Notes: a model not told the origin generated them from the sequence alone. A DNA stretch of 43,292 bases from Paenibacillus pinistramenti (GCF_005869875.1 NZ_VAWG01000025.1:1-43292), one strand, 5' to 3'. Positions 18,060-26,277 are shown, counted from the stretch's first letter. Translations and numbers: made by a program.

Positions 18060-19280
18060 TCAAGAATCGCTCTCCGGAAGCTGGAATTTCTGATTCCAGC
18101 TGGCTCCGCCGTCATGCGTCACGTACACGGCGCTGGAGGAGACACTGGTGACCGCGAGCCAGCCCGTCTTCTGCGACGGGAAGGAAATGCGGGCGTCATA
18201 GCCTTTAATGGAAGCTTTGGCATTCTCCCAGCTTTGTCCGGCATTATAGGAACGGCCTACCCCCACAGTGCCGCCCGCCGGTGAGCCGCCGGCCAGATAA
18301 GCAGTGCTGCTGCCAACCAGCTCCATATTGCCGGGGTGCCCGCCCGGGCTTGCCGGTCCCTTGGCTGCCAGCGCTTTGCCGCTGCCCGGAGCGGGGCCTC
18401 CGCCTGCGGTATCCTGGGCGATCACGCGCGTCCAGTCTGTTCCGCCGTCCCGGCTGGCATACAGGCTGTAGGAGATCTGGGACATGCCCGATTCCCCGTA
18501 GGCGAGCGCCCATACCTGGCCGCCGCTGCTGTATACCGCTCCTCCATGATTTGAAATGGATGGAATCGTAAGCACCCGGCTCCAGCTTGCTCCGCCGTTT
18601 GTGGTCTTCATCACCTTGTAGCCCCCGCCTGGGACAATGGTGAGCACATATCCCCTGCTGCCGGCCGCATCCTCAAAGGAACCTGCGCGCGTATTCGGCG
18701 GCGTGCTGATCTTCTTCCAGCTCTTGGCCTGGTCCGCCGATTTATAAACCGCGTTAGTTGTGAACCCAAATAAAGTGCCGTCCACATAGGAGATTTTAAG
18801 AAAGGACAGATTCCCTGCGCTGTCTATCCGCTTCCAATGGGAACCGCCGTCCGAGGTTGACAGCAGGTAGGACGGGCCGCTCTCCTGGGCCGCTGCCAGC
18901 GCCCAGCCTTTTACATTACCCGGAAACAGAATCTGCGAGAACTGCCAGGAGCCTTTATAGATGGCCTGCCAGCTGCATCCGCCGTCCGAGGTGCCGATCA
19001 GAAAGCCGTTCCCGGCCGCCCGGCCTGTCGTGTCACTGAGGAAATCAACGTCCGCAAAATGAAGCGGCGTCTCCCCCGCTCCCTTATGCTTGGCCTGCAG
19101 ATCCTGCAGCAGCGCCTGATTGCCGCTTCCGCAAGCCGCACTTGCCGATGGCGAGGCCGAGGCGGCTTCTGCCGTGCCGGCAGTCCGGGTTCCCCCTGTC
19201 AGGGGCAGACACAGGGTCAGTACGAGAGCGGACGCCGAGACGATTTTTGCGAAACGAAAATGTGCTTTGCTCCAAGACAT
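18060..19280 (-). CDS. Secreted Ycf48/BNR-like beta-propeller protein
   Basis: A 406-residue exported protein. An N-terminal signal peptide is clear: basic start, hydrophobic stretch about residues 11-27, likely cleavage after AEA near residue 39. The LTLC stretch does not fit a lipobox. The mature part repeats Asp-box/BNR-like units (SDGGCSW, SDGGSHW, TNGGASW, RDGGTDW, HDGGASW) typical of Ycf48/sialidase-type propellers. The catalytic residues of sialidases are not evident. A Gly/Ala/Pro-rich insertion lies at about 295-325. The ATG at 19280 has GGAGG upstream. It is divergent from the class A PBP gene. A scaffold or wall-binding role is possible but unproven. Confidence 0.75.
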   Translation of the reverse strand: MSWSKAHFRFAKIVSASALVLTLCLPLTGGTRTAGTAEAASASPSASAACGSGNQALLQDLQAKHKGAGETPLHFADVDFLSDTTGRAAGNGFLIGTSDGGCSWQAIYKGSWQFSQILFPGNVKGWALAAAQESGPSYLLSTSDGGSHWKRIDSAGNLSFLKISYVDGTLFGFTTNAVYKSADQAKSWKKISTPPNTRAGSFEDAAGSRGYVLTIVPGGGYKVMKTTNGGASWSRVLTIPSISNHGGAVYSSGGQVWALAYGESGMSQISYSLYASRDGGTDWTRVIAQDTAGGGPAPGSGKALAAKGPASPGGHPGNMELVGSSTAYLAGGSPAGGTVGVGRSYNAGQSWENAKASIKGYDARISFPSQKTGWLAVTSVSSSAVYVTHDGGASWNQKFQLPESDS

Positions 19281-19337
19281 AGCGATACCTCCGGTTTCAT
19301 TAGGTCTATTCTATTCATTAACCCTGCCAGCGGCAAT

Positions 19338-19367
19338 GAATATCGTTTCTAATCTTTCCCAATACTA
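19338..19367 (+). promoter_or_regulatory. Sigma-G/F-like promoter upstream of the PBP gene (candidate)
   Basis: GAATA at 19338-19342, 18-bp spacer, AATACTA at 19361-19367, one mismatch from the forespore sigma-G -10 CATWHTA. B. subtilis pbpG is forespore-expressed, which makes this reading plausible. The distance to the ATG is about 90 nt. Confidence 0.4.
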
Positions 19368-19456
19368 AAAAAGACAACCGCCGGGCACAACTCCCGGAGG
19401 CCAGCTCCTGCTGCCGCACAGTTTGCGCACAGTTCATCCGACAGGAGGTTATTTCT

Positions 19457-21517
19457 ATGCAGCGATTATCAAGAAAAGCACGGCCGTCCGGGCCGGGACG
19501 ACTAAAGATGCTGTTCAAGCTGGCGGCTGCCGCCGGCCTGCTCGGGGTCTCCGCCTTGTGCATTCTGCTCATTTATTTATATCAGTCTCCACTCCCGCCT
19601 ATTGATTCCGACCAGAATTCGGTCATGCTGGATGCCAAAGGAGAAGCCGCAGCTGTATTCTCCACTGCCGACAAGAATCAGGCCCATGTCAAGCTGGAGC
19701 AGATCGCTCCCTCCCTGATCCAGGCGACGCTGGCGGTTGAGGACCGGCATTTCTACGAGCATATCGGGTTTGACTTTAAAGGAATGGCTCGGGCCCTGCT
19801 GGTTAATCTGGAGCATTTCGATAAAATCCAGGGCGCAAGCACGCTCACGCAGCAGCTCGCCCGAAATCTGTATTTAACCCATGAGCGGACCTGGACGCGC
19901 AAAGCCAAAGAGGCCTTGTACACCGCCCAGCTGGAGATGAAGTACAGCAAGAAAGAGATTTTGCAGATGTACCTGAACCAGATTTATTACGGCCACGGGG
20001 CCTACGGAATTGAAGCGGCGGCACAGACGTATTTCGGCAAATCCGCCAAGGAGCTGACCCTGGCTGAGAGCGCCATGCTGGCCGGGATTCCGAAAGGGCC
20101 CACCTATTATTCACCCTATAATCATATGAAAAATGCGAAGGACCGGCAGAAGACCGTCCTCGGCACCATGGTCGACACCGGCGTAATCACGCGGGCAGAA
20201 GCAGACAAAGCTTATGCCCAAATGCTGAGCTTTCAGCCCCCGGCTATGCGGAGAACCGATGACAAAGCGCCTTATTTCCGCGACTATGTCCGCAGCGTGC
20301 TGGTGGACAAGCTCGGCATCAGCGAGAATCTGCTGGAGCACGGCGGCCTGAAGGTCTATACCACCCTGGATACGGACGCCCAGTCCGCGGCGGAAGAGGC
20401 GGTTCAGTCCGTCATCGGCAGCGACGAGGAGCTGGAGACCGCCCTGGTCTCCATTGATCCCCGCAGCGGCTATGTGAAGGCCATGGTTGGGGGCACCAAC
20501 TATATGAAGAGCCAGTATAACCATGTCTTTGCGACCACCCGCCAGCCGGGATCGTCCTTCAAGCCGATCATGTACCTGACCGCGCTTGCATCCAAGAAGC
20601 TTACCGCTGCCAGCCGGTTCAACAGTGAACCGACGCTGTTCCACTACGATGGCAACCGCAAGACCTACAGCCCCAAGAACTTCGGGGAAAAATACCTCGG
20701 CGAAATTGACATGAAGCGGGCTATCGCCGCCTCGGACAATATTTACGCCGTCAATACCATGCTGACTGTTGGAGAGGACAACGTCATTGAGATGGCCCGC
20801 AGGCTGGGCATTACCAGCAGGCTTCAGGCCGTCCCTTCCCTTGCGCTCGGCACCTCGCCGGTAAGCCCGTTTGAAATGGCTTCCGCCTTTGCCGTGATCA
20901 GCAGCCAGGGCCGCAGCGTGAATCCGATAGCCGTGCTCAAGGTGACAGATGCCTACGGCAATGTCCTCTATGAAGCGCCGCAGCAGCAGCCGGAGCAGGT
21001 GGTGGACCCCGCCGCCGCTTATGTGCTGACGCATATTATGGAAGGCGTCTTTGACACCGGCGGCACAGGCAGCCGAGTCTCGGCGCTCATGAAGCGCCCG
21101 GTCGCCGGCAAGACCGGCACCACCAGCACCGACGCCTGGCTGGTCGGCTTCACGCCGGAGCTGTCAACGGCCGTCTGGGTCGGCTACGACAAGGGCAAAA
21201 CCCTGGATACGGCCGCCTCCCGCAAAGCTGCGCCGATCTTCGCCCGCTATACGGAGAAGGCGCTTGAGAAGGTACCGCCCAAAATGTTCCCGGTCCCGGA
21301 GGGCGTTGTCAGCGCGTATATCGATACCGCTACGGGCAAGCTCGCCGATGCCGGCTGCAGCGGCGGCAAGGAACTTGAGGTGTTCATAGCCGGAACAGAG
21401 CCTACCGAGACCTGCAGCGGGGCCCAGCCGCCGGCCAAGGCAGAAACCGCGCCGGAGCCGGCCAAAGAGCAGAAACGCTCCTGGTGGCAGGATCTGAAGC
21501 GGTGGTGGATGGATTAA
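19457..21517 (+). CDS. pbpG: Class A penicillin-binding protein (PbpG/PBP2d-like)
   Basis: Bifunctional peptidoglycan synthase of 686 residues. A cytoplasmic basic start is followed by one membrane anchor (about 19-41). The GT51 glycosyltransferase domain has catalytic Glu95 in EDRHFYEH and QGASTLTQQLARN. The transpeptidase domain has SSFK (Ser366, Lys369), SDN and KTGT (Lys552). It lacks a long C-terminal extension. AGGAGG precedes the ATG by 7 nt. The neighbouring ywhD in convergent orientation points to the B. subtilis pbpG (ywhE)-ywhD pair, where PbpG works in spore wall synthesis. The symbol rests on that context; a general PBP1 role cannot be excluded. Confidence 0.93.
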   Translation: MQRLSRKARPSGPGRLKMLFKLAAAAGLLGVSALCILLIYLYQSPLPPIDSDQNSVMLDAKGEAAAVFSTADKNQAHVKLEQIAPSLIQATLAVEDRHFYEHIGFDFKGMARALLVNLEHFDKIQGASTLTQQLARNLYLTHERTWTRKAKEALYTAQLEMKYSKKEILQMYLNQIYYGHGAYGIEAAAQTYFGKSAKELTLAESAMLAGIPKGPTYYSPYNHMKNAKDRQKTVLGTMVDTGVITRAEADKAYAQMLSFQPPAMRRTDDKAPYFRDYVRSVLVDKLGISENLLEHGGLKVYTTLDTDAQSAAEEAVQSVIGSDEELETALVSIDPRSGYVKAMVGGTNYMKSQYNHVFATTRQPGSSFKPIMYLTALASKKLTAASRFNSEPTLFHYDGNRKTYSPKNFGEKYLGEIDMKRAIAASDNIYAVNTMLTVGEDNVIEMARRLGITSRLQAVPSLALGTSPVSPFEMASAFAVISSQGRSVNPIAVLKVTDAYGNVLYEAPQQQPEQVVDPAAAYVLTHIMEGVFDTGGTGSRVSALMKRPVAGKTGTTSTDAWLVGFTPELSTAVWVGYDKGKTLDTAASRKAAPIFARYTEKALEKVPPKMFPVPEGVVSAYIDTATGKLADAGCSGGKELEVFIAGTEPTETCSGAQPPAKAETAPEPAKEQKRSWWQDLKRWWMD

Positions 21518-21529
21518 CTTGAACTAACA

Positions 21530-21577
21530 ATAAAGGGAAGGCCAGCGTCATTTGACGAGAGCCTTCCCTTCTATTTT
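21530..21577. terminator. Bidirectional terminator between pbpG and ywhD
   Basis: AAGGGAAGGC and GCCTTCCCTT form a perfect 10-bp stem around a 21-nt loop, followed by CTATTTTT on the plus strand. It sits between two convergent genes. Confidence 0.8.
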
Positions 21578-21601
21578 TCCAAACAAGTATTCGTCCATTC
21601 T

Positions 21602-22111
21602 TTAACTCAAAGCCGCTTTAAACGTCTCCGGCGTCCGGTCCCACCATTCCTCGTTGTGGCTGACAAGCAGCTTCTTCAGCGCAGCCTTCTCTTCGCTGCC
21701 CAGATCATCCAGCATCATTTTGCGCTTTAAGGCATAGTCGAGCTTGTTGACGTGGTCGGCGAGGATTTTCCAGCCGCGTTTGGCTTCGGTATCAATCCAC
21801 ATTTCGCAGGCGGTCGCCCCGCCGTAGCATTTCCCTTCCTCTGTCTGGTCAACGGCCACCCAAACGACCCATACCTGGCGCCCGTTCGGCACGTCTTCCC
21901 GGTTCGCAGAGAACTTGATGCCGCGCTCCACCTTGCTCTTCGCATGCATCGCCCCAATGTCAATCTTCGCTTCCCCGCCGTCAATAATGACCGGAGACAC
22001 GTTGTTCAAATCAATGGAGCCGGCTCCAAACCCTTTGTGCTTGCTCTTCTCATTGCTGCTTATAATATTCAGACTCAGCGGTTTCTTCCCCGCATTCGGC
22101 GTGTTATCCAT
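21602..22111 (-). CDS. ywhD: YwhD family protein
   Basis: A 169-residue soluble protein resembling B. subtilis YwhD, of unknown function. Conserved stretches include GFGAGSIDLNNVSPV, IDIGAMHAKSKVERGIKF, VPNGRQVWVVWVAVD and GATACEMWID. No membrane segment or signal peptide is present. The ATG at 22111 follows GGAGGG by 5 nt; a GTG four codons earlier overlaps the ribosome binding site. It stands convergent to the PBP gene and divergent from the M1 peptidase gene. Confidence 0.85.
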   Translation of the reverse strand: MDNTPNAGKKPLSLNIISSNEKSKHKGFGAGSIDLNNVSPVIIDGGEAKIDIGAMHAKSKVERGIKFSANREDVPNGRQVWVVWVAVDQTEEGKCYGGATACEMWIDTEAKRGWKILADHVNKLDYALKRKMMLDDLGSEEKAALKKLLVSHNEEWWDRTPETFKAALS

Positions 22112-22234
22112 AGTTCCCTCCACGGTTTAAGGCGCTCCAGTCACACCTTGTACATTAAATTTATTTTAACTAATAATCTTCCAAATACAAACATATACAT
22201 GCTGTAGATGCTTGTCAACGGGAGGTATCAATCT

Positions 22235-24235
22235 ATGTTTGCTCCACGGAAACGGACTACAAAAATCATGCTCTTGGCAGCCGCCCTGCTCCTTCTCGGC
22301 GGTTCGTTATGGGGATTAACGAAGCTTCGGGCCGGCCAGCCTGCGTTCTCTTCTGCTCCCGGTCAGGCCAAGCCTTCCCTTACAGACTCGGCGGCATCCC
22401 CTTCAAAGGAAAGCGTACAGCAGCCAAGCGCCCAGGTGCTCAGCGACCGCGTCACCGAATACCACATCGACGTGAAGCTTGACGAGCAGACCGGCACGCT
22501 CACCGGGACGGAAACGCTCAGCTGGACGCATCCCGGCAAGAAGCCGGTGAATGAAGTGTACCTCCACCTCTATGCAAATGCCTTCTCTTCAGCAGACTCC
22601 AGCTTCATGAAGGAATCCGGCGGTGTCCTGCGGGGCGACACCATGCCTGAAGACGGCTGGGGTTCAATTACGATGACCGACCTCCGGACGACAAACGGGA
22701 TCTCCCTGCTGCACCGCCTCCAGTATGTTCAGCCCGATGACGGCAATGTAAAGGACAAGACCCTGGTTAAAGTCCGCCTGCCGCAAACGGTCCAGGGCGG
22801 TGAAACCCTGACGCTGAAGATTGCCTTTGAGGTGAAGCTGCCCAAAGTGTTCGCGCGGATGGGCAAGGCCGGCAATTTCGTCATGGCCGGTCAGTGGTTC
22901 CCCAAGATGAGCGTCTACGAACCGGCCGGAACCCGGGGCAGGGCGCAGGAGGGCTGGAACCTGCATGAATATCACGGCAATTCCGAGTTCTATTCCGATT
23001 TCGGCATCTACAGCGTGCGCATCAATGTGCCGGAGAAGTACATCGTCGCTGCCACCGGATTTCCGACCAAGCCTGCAGCCGTCAAGGATGCGCGCAAAAT
23101 CTATCAATTCTACGCCGACGACGTGCATGACTTCGCCTGGGCGGCCTCTCCGGATTTCATTTACGCCGAAGAGCCCTTCTCCTCCGACAGCGTGCCCGGT
23201 GTAAGAATCAAGCTTTATCTCGATCCCGCCCATAAAGACCTGAAGGACCGCTATTTCTATGCGGCGAAGACGGCGCTTGCCTCCTACAGCAAAGCCTACG
23301 GCTCTTATCCTTATTCCACGTTATCCATCGTCGTGCCTCCGGCAAACGGCAACGGGGCGGGCGGCATGGAGTACCCGACACTCATTACGGCTTTCGGCGC
23401 AACCAGTGACTCGCCGGGTTATGATCTGGAGCGGACGGTGGTGCATGAGATCGGCCACCAGTATTTTTACGGCATGCTCGCCAGCAATGAATTTGAGGAG
23501 CCCTGGCTCGATGAGGCGTTCACCTCCTACGTTGAAGACAAGCTGATGGAGAAGGATTACGGCGTAAGCCCGAATCTGACGCTCCAGGCGGCCATGATTA
23601 CTCATCCCCAGTCCCTGGAGCAGGCGGCGTGGAAATACGGCTCTTCACGCAATTACGCGCTCAACGTCTACACCCGGGGCAAGCTGGTGCTGCTGGATAT
23701 CGAGCGGCAGATCGGCACCAAGCAAATGAACAAGGTGATGAAGAGCTATGCCTTGAAGTACCGGTTCCAGCACCCGTCCACCAAAGATTTTCAGCAGGTA
23801 CTCGAGAAGGTCACCGGCAAGAGCTGGAGCGATTACTTTGACAGCTATGTTTATGGTGGAAAAATGGCCGATTACGCCATAGACAGCATTCATAACGTCC
23901 AGAGGCAGGGGCAAAATGGTGACACGGTCTACGAATCCACCGTATCCATCAGCCGCCGCGGAGCAGCGACCACATCAGTGCCGGTTCTCTTCACCTTCAG
24001 CGACGGCCACCAGGTCCTCAAGGTGTGGGAGGGCAAATCCTCTGCGGCTGAATTCAAAGTCCAGTATTCCCAGCCGCTCTCCTGGGTGATGGCCGACCCG
24101 GCTTATTCGCTCCTGCTGGAGAATCAGCATATCAACAATTATATGAAGGCTGAAGTGGATCAGACGGTCAGCTTCAGATGGAATCTGGGCATTACCAAGC
24201 TCATGGAAGCTGTGCTTGGACTGCTGTCATGGTGA
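22235..24235 (+). CDS. Membrane-anchored M1 family metallopeptidase
   Basis: A 666-residue gluzincin aminopeptidase-like protein. A short basic cytoplasmic start and a single hydrophobic anchor (about 12-30) place the enzyme outside the cell membrane, followed by a Ser/Ala/Pro linker. The zinc site is complete: His404-Glu405-x2-His408 with Glu427 exactly 18 residues later. GAGGMEYP replaces the canonical GAMEN exopeptidase motif. The ATG at 22235 follows GGGAGG by about 9 nt. The gene is coupled to a downstream membrane protein, with 13 nt between stop and start. The substrate is unknown; a bulk extracellular peptide or signalling role is possible. Confidence 0.9.
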   Translation: MFAPRKRTTKIMLLAAALLLLGGSLWGLTKLRAGQPAFSSAPGQAKPSLTDSAASPSKESVQQPSAQVLSDRVTEYHIDVKLDEQTGTLTGTETLSWTHPGKKPVNEVYLHLYANAFSSADSSFMKESGGVLRGDTMPEDGWGSITMTDLRTTNGISLLHRLQYVQPDDGNVKDKTLVKVRLPQTVQGGETLTLKIAFEVKLPKVFARMGKAGNFVMAGQWFPKMSVYEPAGTRGRAQEGWNLHEYHGNSEFYSDFGIYSVRINVPEKYIVAATGFPTKPAAVKDARKIYQFYADDVHDFAWAASPDFIYAEEPFSSDSVPGVRIKLYLDPAHKDLKDRYFYAAKTALASYSKAYGSYPYSTLSIVVPPANGNGAGGMEYPTLITAFGATSDSPGYDLERTVVHEIGHQYFYGMLASNEFEEPWLDEAFTSYVEDKLMEKDYGVSPNLTLQAAMITHPQSLEQAAWKYGSSRNYALNVYTRGKLVLLDIERQIGTKQMNKVMKSYALKYRFQHPSTKDFQQVLEKVTGKSWSDYFDSYVYGGKMADYAIDSIHNVQRQGQNGDTVYESTVSISRRGAATTSVPVLFTFSDGHQVLKVWEGKSSAAEFKVQYSQPLSWVMADPAYSLLLENQHINNYMKAEVDQTVSFRWNLGITKLMEAVLGLLSW

Positions 24236-24248
24236 GGAGGATGAAACG

Positions 24249-25073
24249 ATGACGTATATCCGGAGCGGTTGGAGCAGCGCTGTCAAGCAGCTGCCCATTG
24301 CAATCCTTCTTTTTCTCTACCGGCTGCTGTGGGGCGTATTTCTGTACAAAACCATTCATTCCGCCATCCTCCCGATTCTCCAGCGGTATCCCGAGCCCGG
24401 ACCCGGCGAACTGAGCCGGCTGCTCTTCTTTGTCGAGGGCCAGATGGGACTTCAGGACAGCAGCCAGCTGCGGCTCTACGGCGGCCTGCTCGCCGGGATG
24501 ATGCTGCTCCGCCTCCTCCTTACGCCGCTGATCCGGGCGGGGATTTACCACGGCCTGCTTGAGGAGCGGGACGGCGACGGGGCGGGCTGGCTCTTCTTTG
24601 AAGGGATCCGGAAGCGCTGGAAGCCGGTCAGCCTCTTTTTCCTCGCGGAGCTGGTTCTGGGGCTGCTCCCTGCCTGGTGGCTCCTTCCTGAAGGGTACAG
24701 ACGGTCTATTCTCCTGCTGAACGGGGATCACCATTCCCTCTGGATTAGCGGAGCTGCGCTGCTGGGCTGGGGGCTGTGGTTCTACCTGGTGAAAAAGCTT
24801 CTGGAATACGCCCTGCTGGGCTGGCTTTCAGGAACAGGCCTTGCTCCATCCCTTCTGTGGTGCCTGAAGAACCTGGCCAAGGTCATCTGGATTTCACTCC
24901 TGCTTGGCGGCCTGACCCTGCTGATCAGCACCCTGTTTACAGCAGGCTCCTGGATCTGGACGGGCATACTCGGACTGATCCTGCACCAGACCTATCCGCT
25001 GATCGGCAGCTTCCTGAGTATCTGGCATACGGCCTCCCAGTTCCACTTGTGGAAAGAAGGCTCAAATAAATAA
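24249..25073 (+). CDS. Polytopic membrane protein, unknown function
   Basis: A 274-residue protein with about six hydrophobic segments (roughly 13-35, 75-97, 125-148, 165-185, 205-232, 235-258). No domain is recognised. A short charged loop (EERDGDGAG) lies between the second and third segments. The ATG at 24249 has GAGGAGG just upstream, overlapping the end of the M1 peptidase gene, so the two genes are almost certainly co-translated. The pairing suggests that it helps localise, export or partner the peptidase, but the sequence gives no direct evidence for this. Confidence 0.8.
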   Translation: MTYIRSGWSSAVKQLPIAILLFLYRLLWGVFLYKTIHSAILPILQRYPEPGPGELSRLLFFVEGQMGLQDSSQLRLYGGLLAGMMLLRLLLTPLIRAGIYHGLLEERDGDGAGWLFFEGIRKRWKPVSLFFLAELVLGLLPAWWLLPEGYRRSILLLNGDHHSLWISGAALLGWGLWFYLVKKLLEYALLGWLSGTGLAPSLLWCLKNLAKVIWISLLLGGLTLLISTLFTAGSWIWTGILGLILHQTYPLIGSFLSIWHTASQFHLWKEGSNK

Positions 25074-25118
25074 GGGTCCGCGAACAGCCTGCAAGACTTT
25101 CTTCTATATCGCTCTCTA

Positions 25119-25152
25119 CTAAGCCTGAGCGGCTGTGCTCGGGCTTTTTCCC
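25119..25152 (+). terminator. Terminator of the M1 peptidase operon
   Basis: AGCCTGAGC (25122-25130) pairs with GCTCGGGCT (25137-25145) with one G-U, followed by TTTTT. It lies about 50 nt after the membrane protein stop. Confidence 0.8.
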
Positions 25153-25196
25153 CGTTCTCCATCTAGTTAGGGCAGCAAAAATAGGTAAAATAGTGG

Positions 25197-25226
25197 TTGC
25201 CAAATTGCACCTTCTGCTGATACAAT
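25197..25226 (+). promoter_or_regulatory. Sigma-A promoter of the first NlpC/P60 gene
   Basis: -35 TTGCCA at 25197-25202, 18-bp spacer, -10 TACAAT at 25221-25226. Each hexamer is one base from consensus. The start near 25233 gives a leader of about 230 nt holding the riboswitch. Confidence 0.65.
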
Positions 25227-25242
25227 GACCTCAACCAAACAA

Positions 25243-25259
25243 GTAACAACTTTGTAATT
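25243..25259 (+). promoter_or_regulatory. Shared 17-nt element, copy 1
   Basis: GTAACAACTTTGTAATT, starting about +10 of the predicted transcript. A copy differing at one position is at 26180-26196 in the same place of the second cassette. It contains two divergent TGTWAH half-sites like those of WalR, but not in the usual direct-repeat arrangement. The role is unknown. Confidence 0.5.
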
Positions 25260-25330
25260 CTTTCTTAATTAAGTAGCAGGATTCTTGAAAATGATGTCGA
25301 ATAACTAGCTTCAGATGCTAATAAAGAATA

Positions 25331-25446
25331 AGCCTAATCCCCAGGCATCAGGGGAACGGGGGAACCACTTTGGGTGAATTGATCTCGCAACGGAGTGATC
25401 ATAGGGGGAACCTTCTACCGAATCCTTAAGCTAACCTCGTAGGCAT
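25331..25446 (+). ncRNA. c-di-AMP riboswitch (ydaO/yuaA type), copy 1
   Basis: The core elements of the ydaO-type aptamer are all present in order: GGGGAACGGGGGAACCA, GGGTGAATT, the CCTTCTACCGAATCC segment and AGCTAACCTCGTAGGC. The P1 helix can form between GCCTAA (25332) and TAGGC (25445). Binding of cyclic di-AMP typically reduces expression of downstream wall-hydrolase and ion-transport genes. No terminator lies between the aptamer and the start codon. The P1 3' strand lies directly before GGAAGGGG, the ribosome binding site, so regulation by masking of translation initiation is likely. Confidence 0.9.
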
Positions 25447-25465
25447 TGGAAGGGGTACACACAGT

Positions 25466-25960
25466 TTGAAGAAGAAGTTGGCAGCAGTAGCGGTAGGTCT
25501 TGCAGTATTGTTCACGTTGGGTTCTGGCAGCGCTTTCGCGGCAGACACCCAGTTGGACAAAGTGGTGGACGGTGCTTTGGGTACAGCTTATAAATCCGGC
25601 GGAACAACAACCAATGGTTTTGACTGCTCCGGTTTCACAAGATATGTATACGCAAAGCTCGGCATCACGCTTCCGCATCAATCAGGCGCCCAGTACAAAA
25701 TGGGTACCGCAGTACAGAAAGGCGAGCTCATCCCTGGCGATCTGGTGTTCTTTAACACCACTGGCAAAGGCGTTTCCCACGTAGGGATTTACGTAGGAGA
25801 CGGCAAATTTGCTCACGCTTCCTCCTCCAAAGGAGTAACGATCAGCAAATTAAGCGAAAGCTATTATGTCAACCGCTATGTTGGAGCCAAACGCATTATG
25901 AGCAATGACGTCTATGAGGCCGTCGCGGACAATTCCGCTGACGATGACAACGTCGAATAA
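25466..25960 (+). CDS. Secreted NlpC/P60 cell-wall hydrolase (first copy)
   Basis: A 164-residue exported peptidase that is expected to cut the D-gamma-Glu to diamino acid bond in peptidoglycan stem peptides. The signal peptide (about 1-25, cleaved after AFA) leads to a minimal NlpC/P60 domain with catalytic Cys54 (FDCSG), His105 (SHVGIY) and His117 (AHASSS). There is no LysM or SH3 wall-binding domain, and the C-terminus is Asp-rich. The start is TTG at 25466, 10 nt after GGAAGGGG. It is controlled by the c-di-AMP riboswitch immediately upstream and followed by a strong terminator. A close paralogue with the same layout follows, so this is a tandem duplication. Confidence 0.92.
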   Translation: MKKKLAAVAVGLAVLFTLGSGSAFAADTQLDKVVDGALGTAYKSGGTTTNGFDCSGFTRYVYAKLGITLPHQSGAQYKMGTAVQKGELIPGDLVFFNTTGKGVSHVGIYVGDGKFAHASSSKGVTISKLSESYYVNRYVGAKRIMSNDVYEAVADNSADDDNVE

Positions 25961-25977
25961 GACGGGTCATCTGCCCG

Positions 25978-26023
25978 CCCTTTAAATCATTCTTGCCGGA
26001 ATGGTTTAAAGGTTTTTTTTTGC
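25978..26023 (+). terminator. Terminator of the first NlpC/P60 gene
   Basis: CCTTTAAATCATTC pairs with GGAATGGTTTAAAGG around TTGCC, followed by nine T residues. Confidence 0.9.
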
Positions 26024-26121
26024 CCGGAATATCTGCAAGGCTCTTGAACCGGTCTAGGTCCATCCTTCCCGCTGGCGGGCAGGAATAGGACTAAAAGACG
26101 ATTTTGAGATATTTACCAGAG

Positions 26122-26158
26122 AAAACGCTAACATTCCTTGCGAATTTCTTAGCGTTTT
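26122..26158 (+). repeat. 10-bp perfect inverted repeat upstream of the second NlpC/P60 gene
   Basis: AAAACGCTAA at 26122-26131 and TTAGCGTTTT at 26149-26158, separated by 17 bp. It spans the predicted -35 of the second cassette promoter, a position suited to an operator. It is absent from the first cassette. Confidence 0.5.
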
Positions 26159-26166
26159 GTTACACT
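26138..26166 (+). promoter_or_regulatory. Promoter of the second NlpC/P60 gene (candidate)
   Basis: -35 TTGCGA at 26138-26143, 17-bp spacer, -10 TACACT at 26161-26166. Both are moderate matches. The position relative to the shared 17-nt element and riboswitch parallels the first cassette. Confidence 0.45.
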
Positions 26167-26179
26167 TAAGTCCGTAATG

Positions 26180-26196
26180 GTAACAAATTTGTAATT
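26180..26196 (+). promoter_or_regulatory. Shared 17-nt element, copy 2
   Basis: GTAACAAATTTGTAATT, identical to copy 1 (25243-25259) except for one base. It includes the palindrome ACAAATTTGT. It lies about 85 nt before the riboswitch, against 73 nt in the first cassette. Confidence 0.5.
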
Positions 26197-26277
26197 ATTG
26201 CCGGAAGCCGCAGAAATGGACAAGTTCGTTTACGTCTTATTCGTCCGTAACATTGTCAGGTGCCATCACAAAATAAC

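Noticed and set aside
17858..18115. 85-codon minus-strand frame between DUF1934 and the propeller gene
   Set aside because: It overlaps the propeller gene end and its terminator, and has no start signal.
20111..21034. 307-codon minus-strand frame opposite pbpG
   Set aside because: Full PBP motifs are on the plus strand; the reverse frame is a GC-rich shadow.
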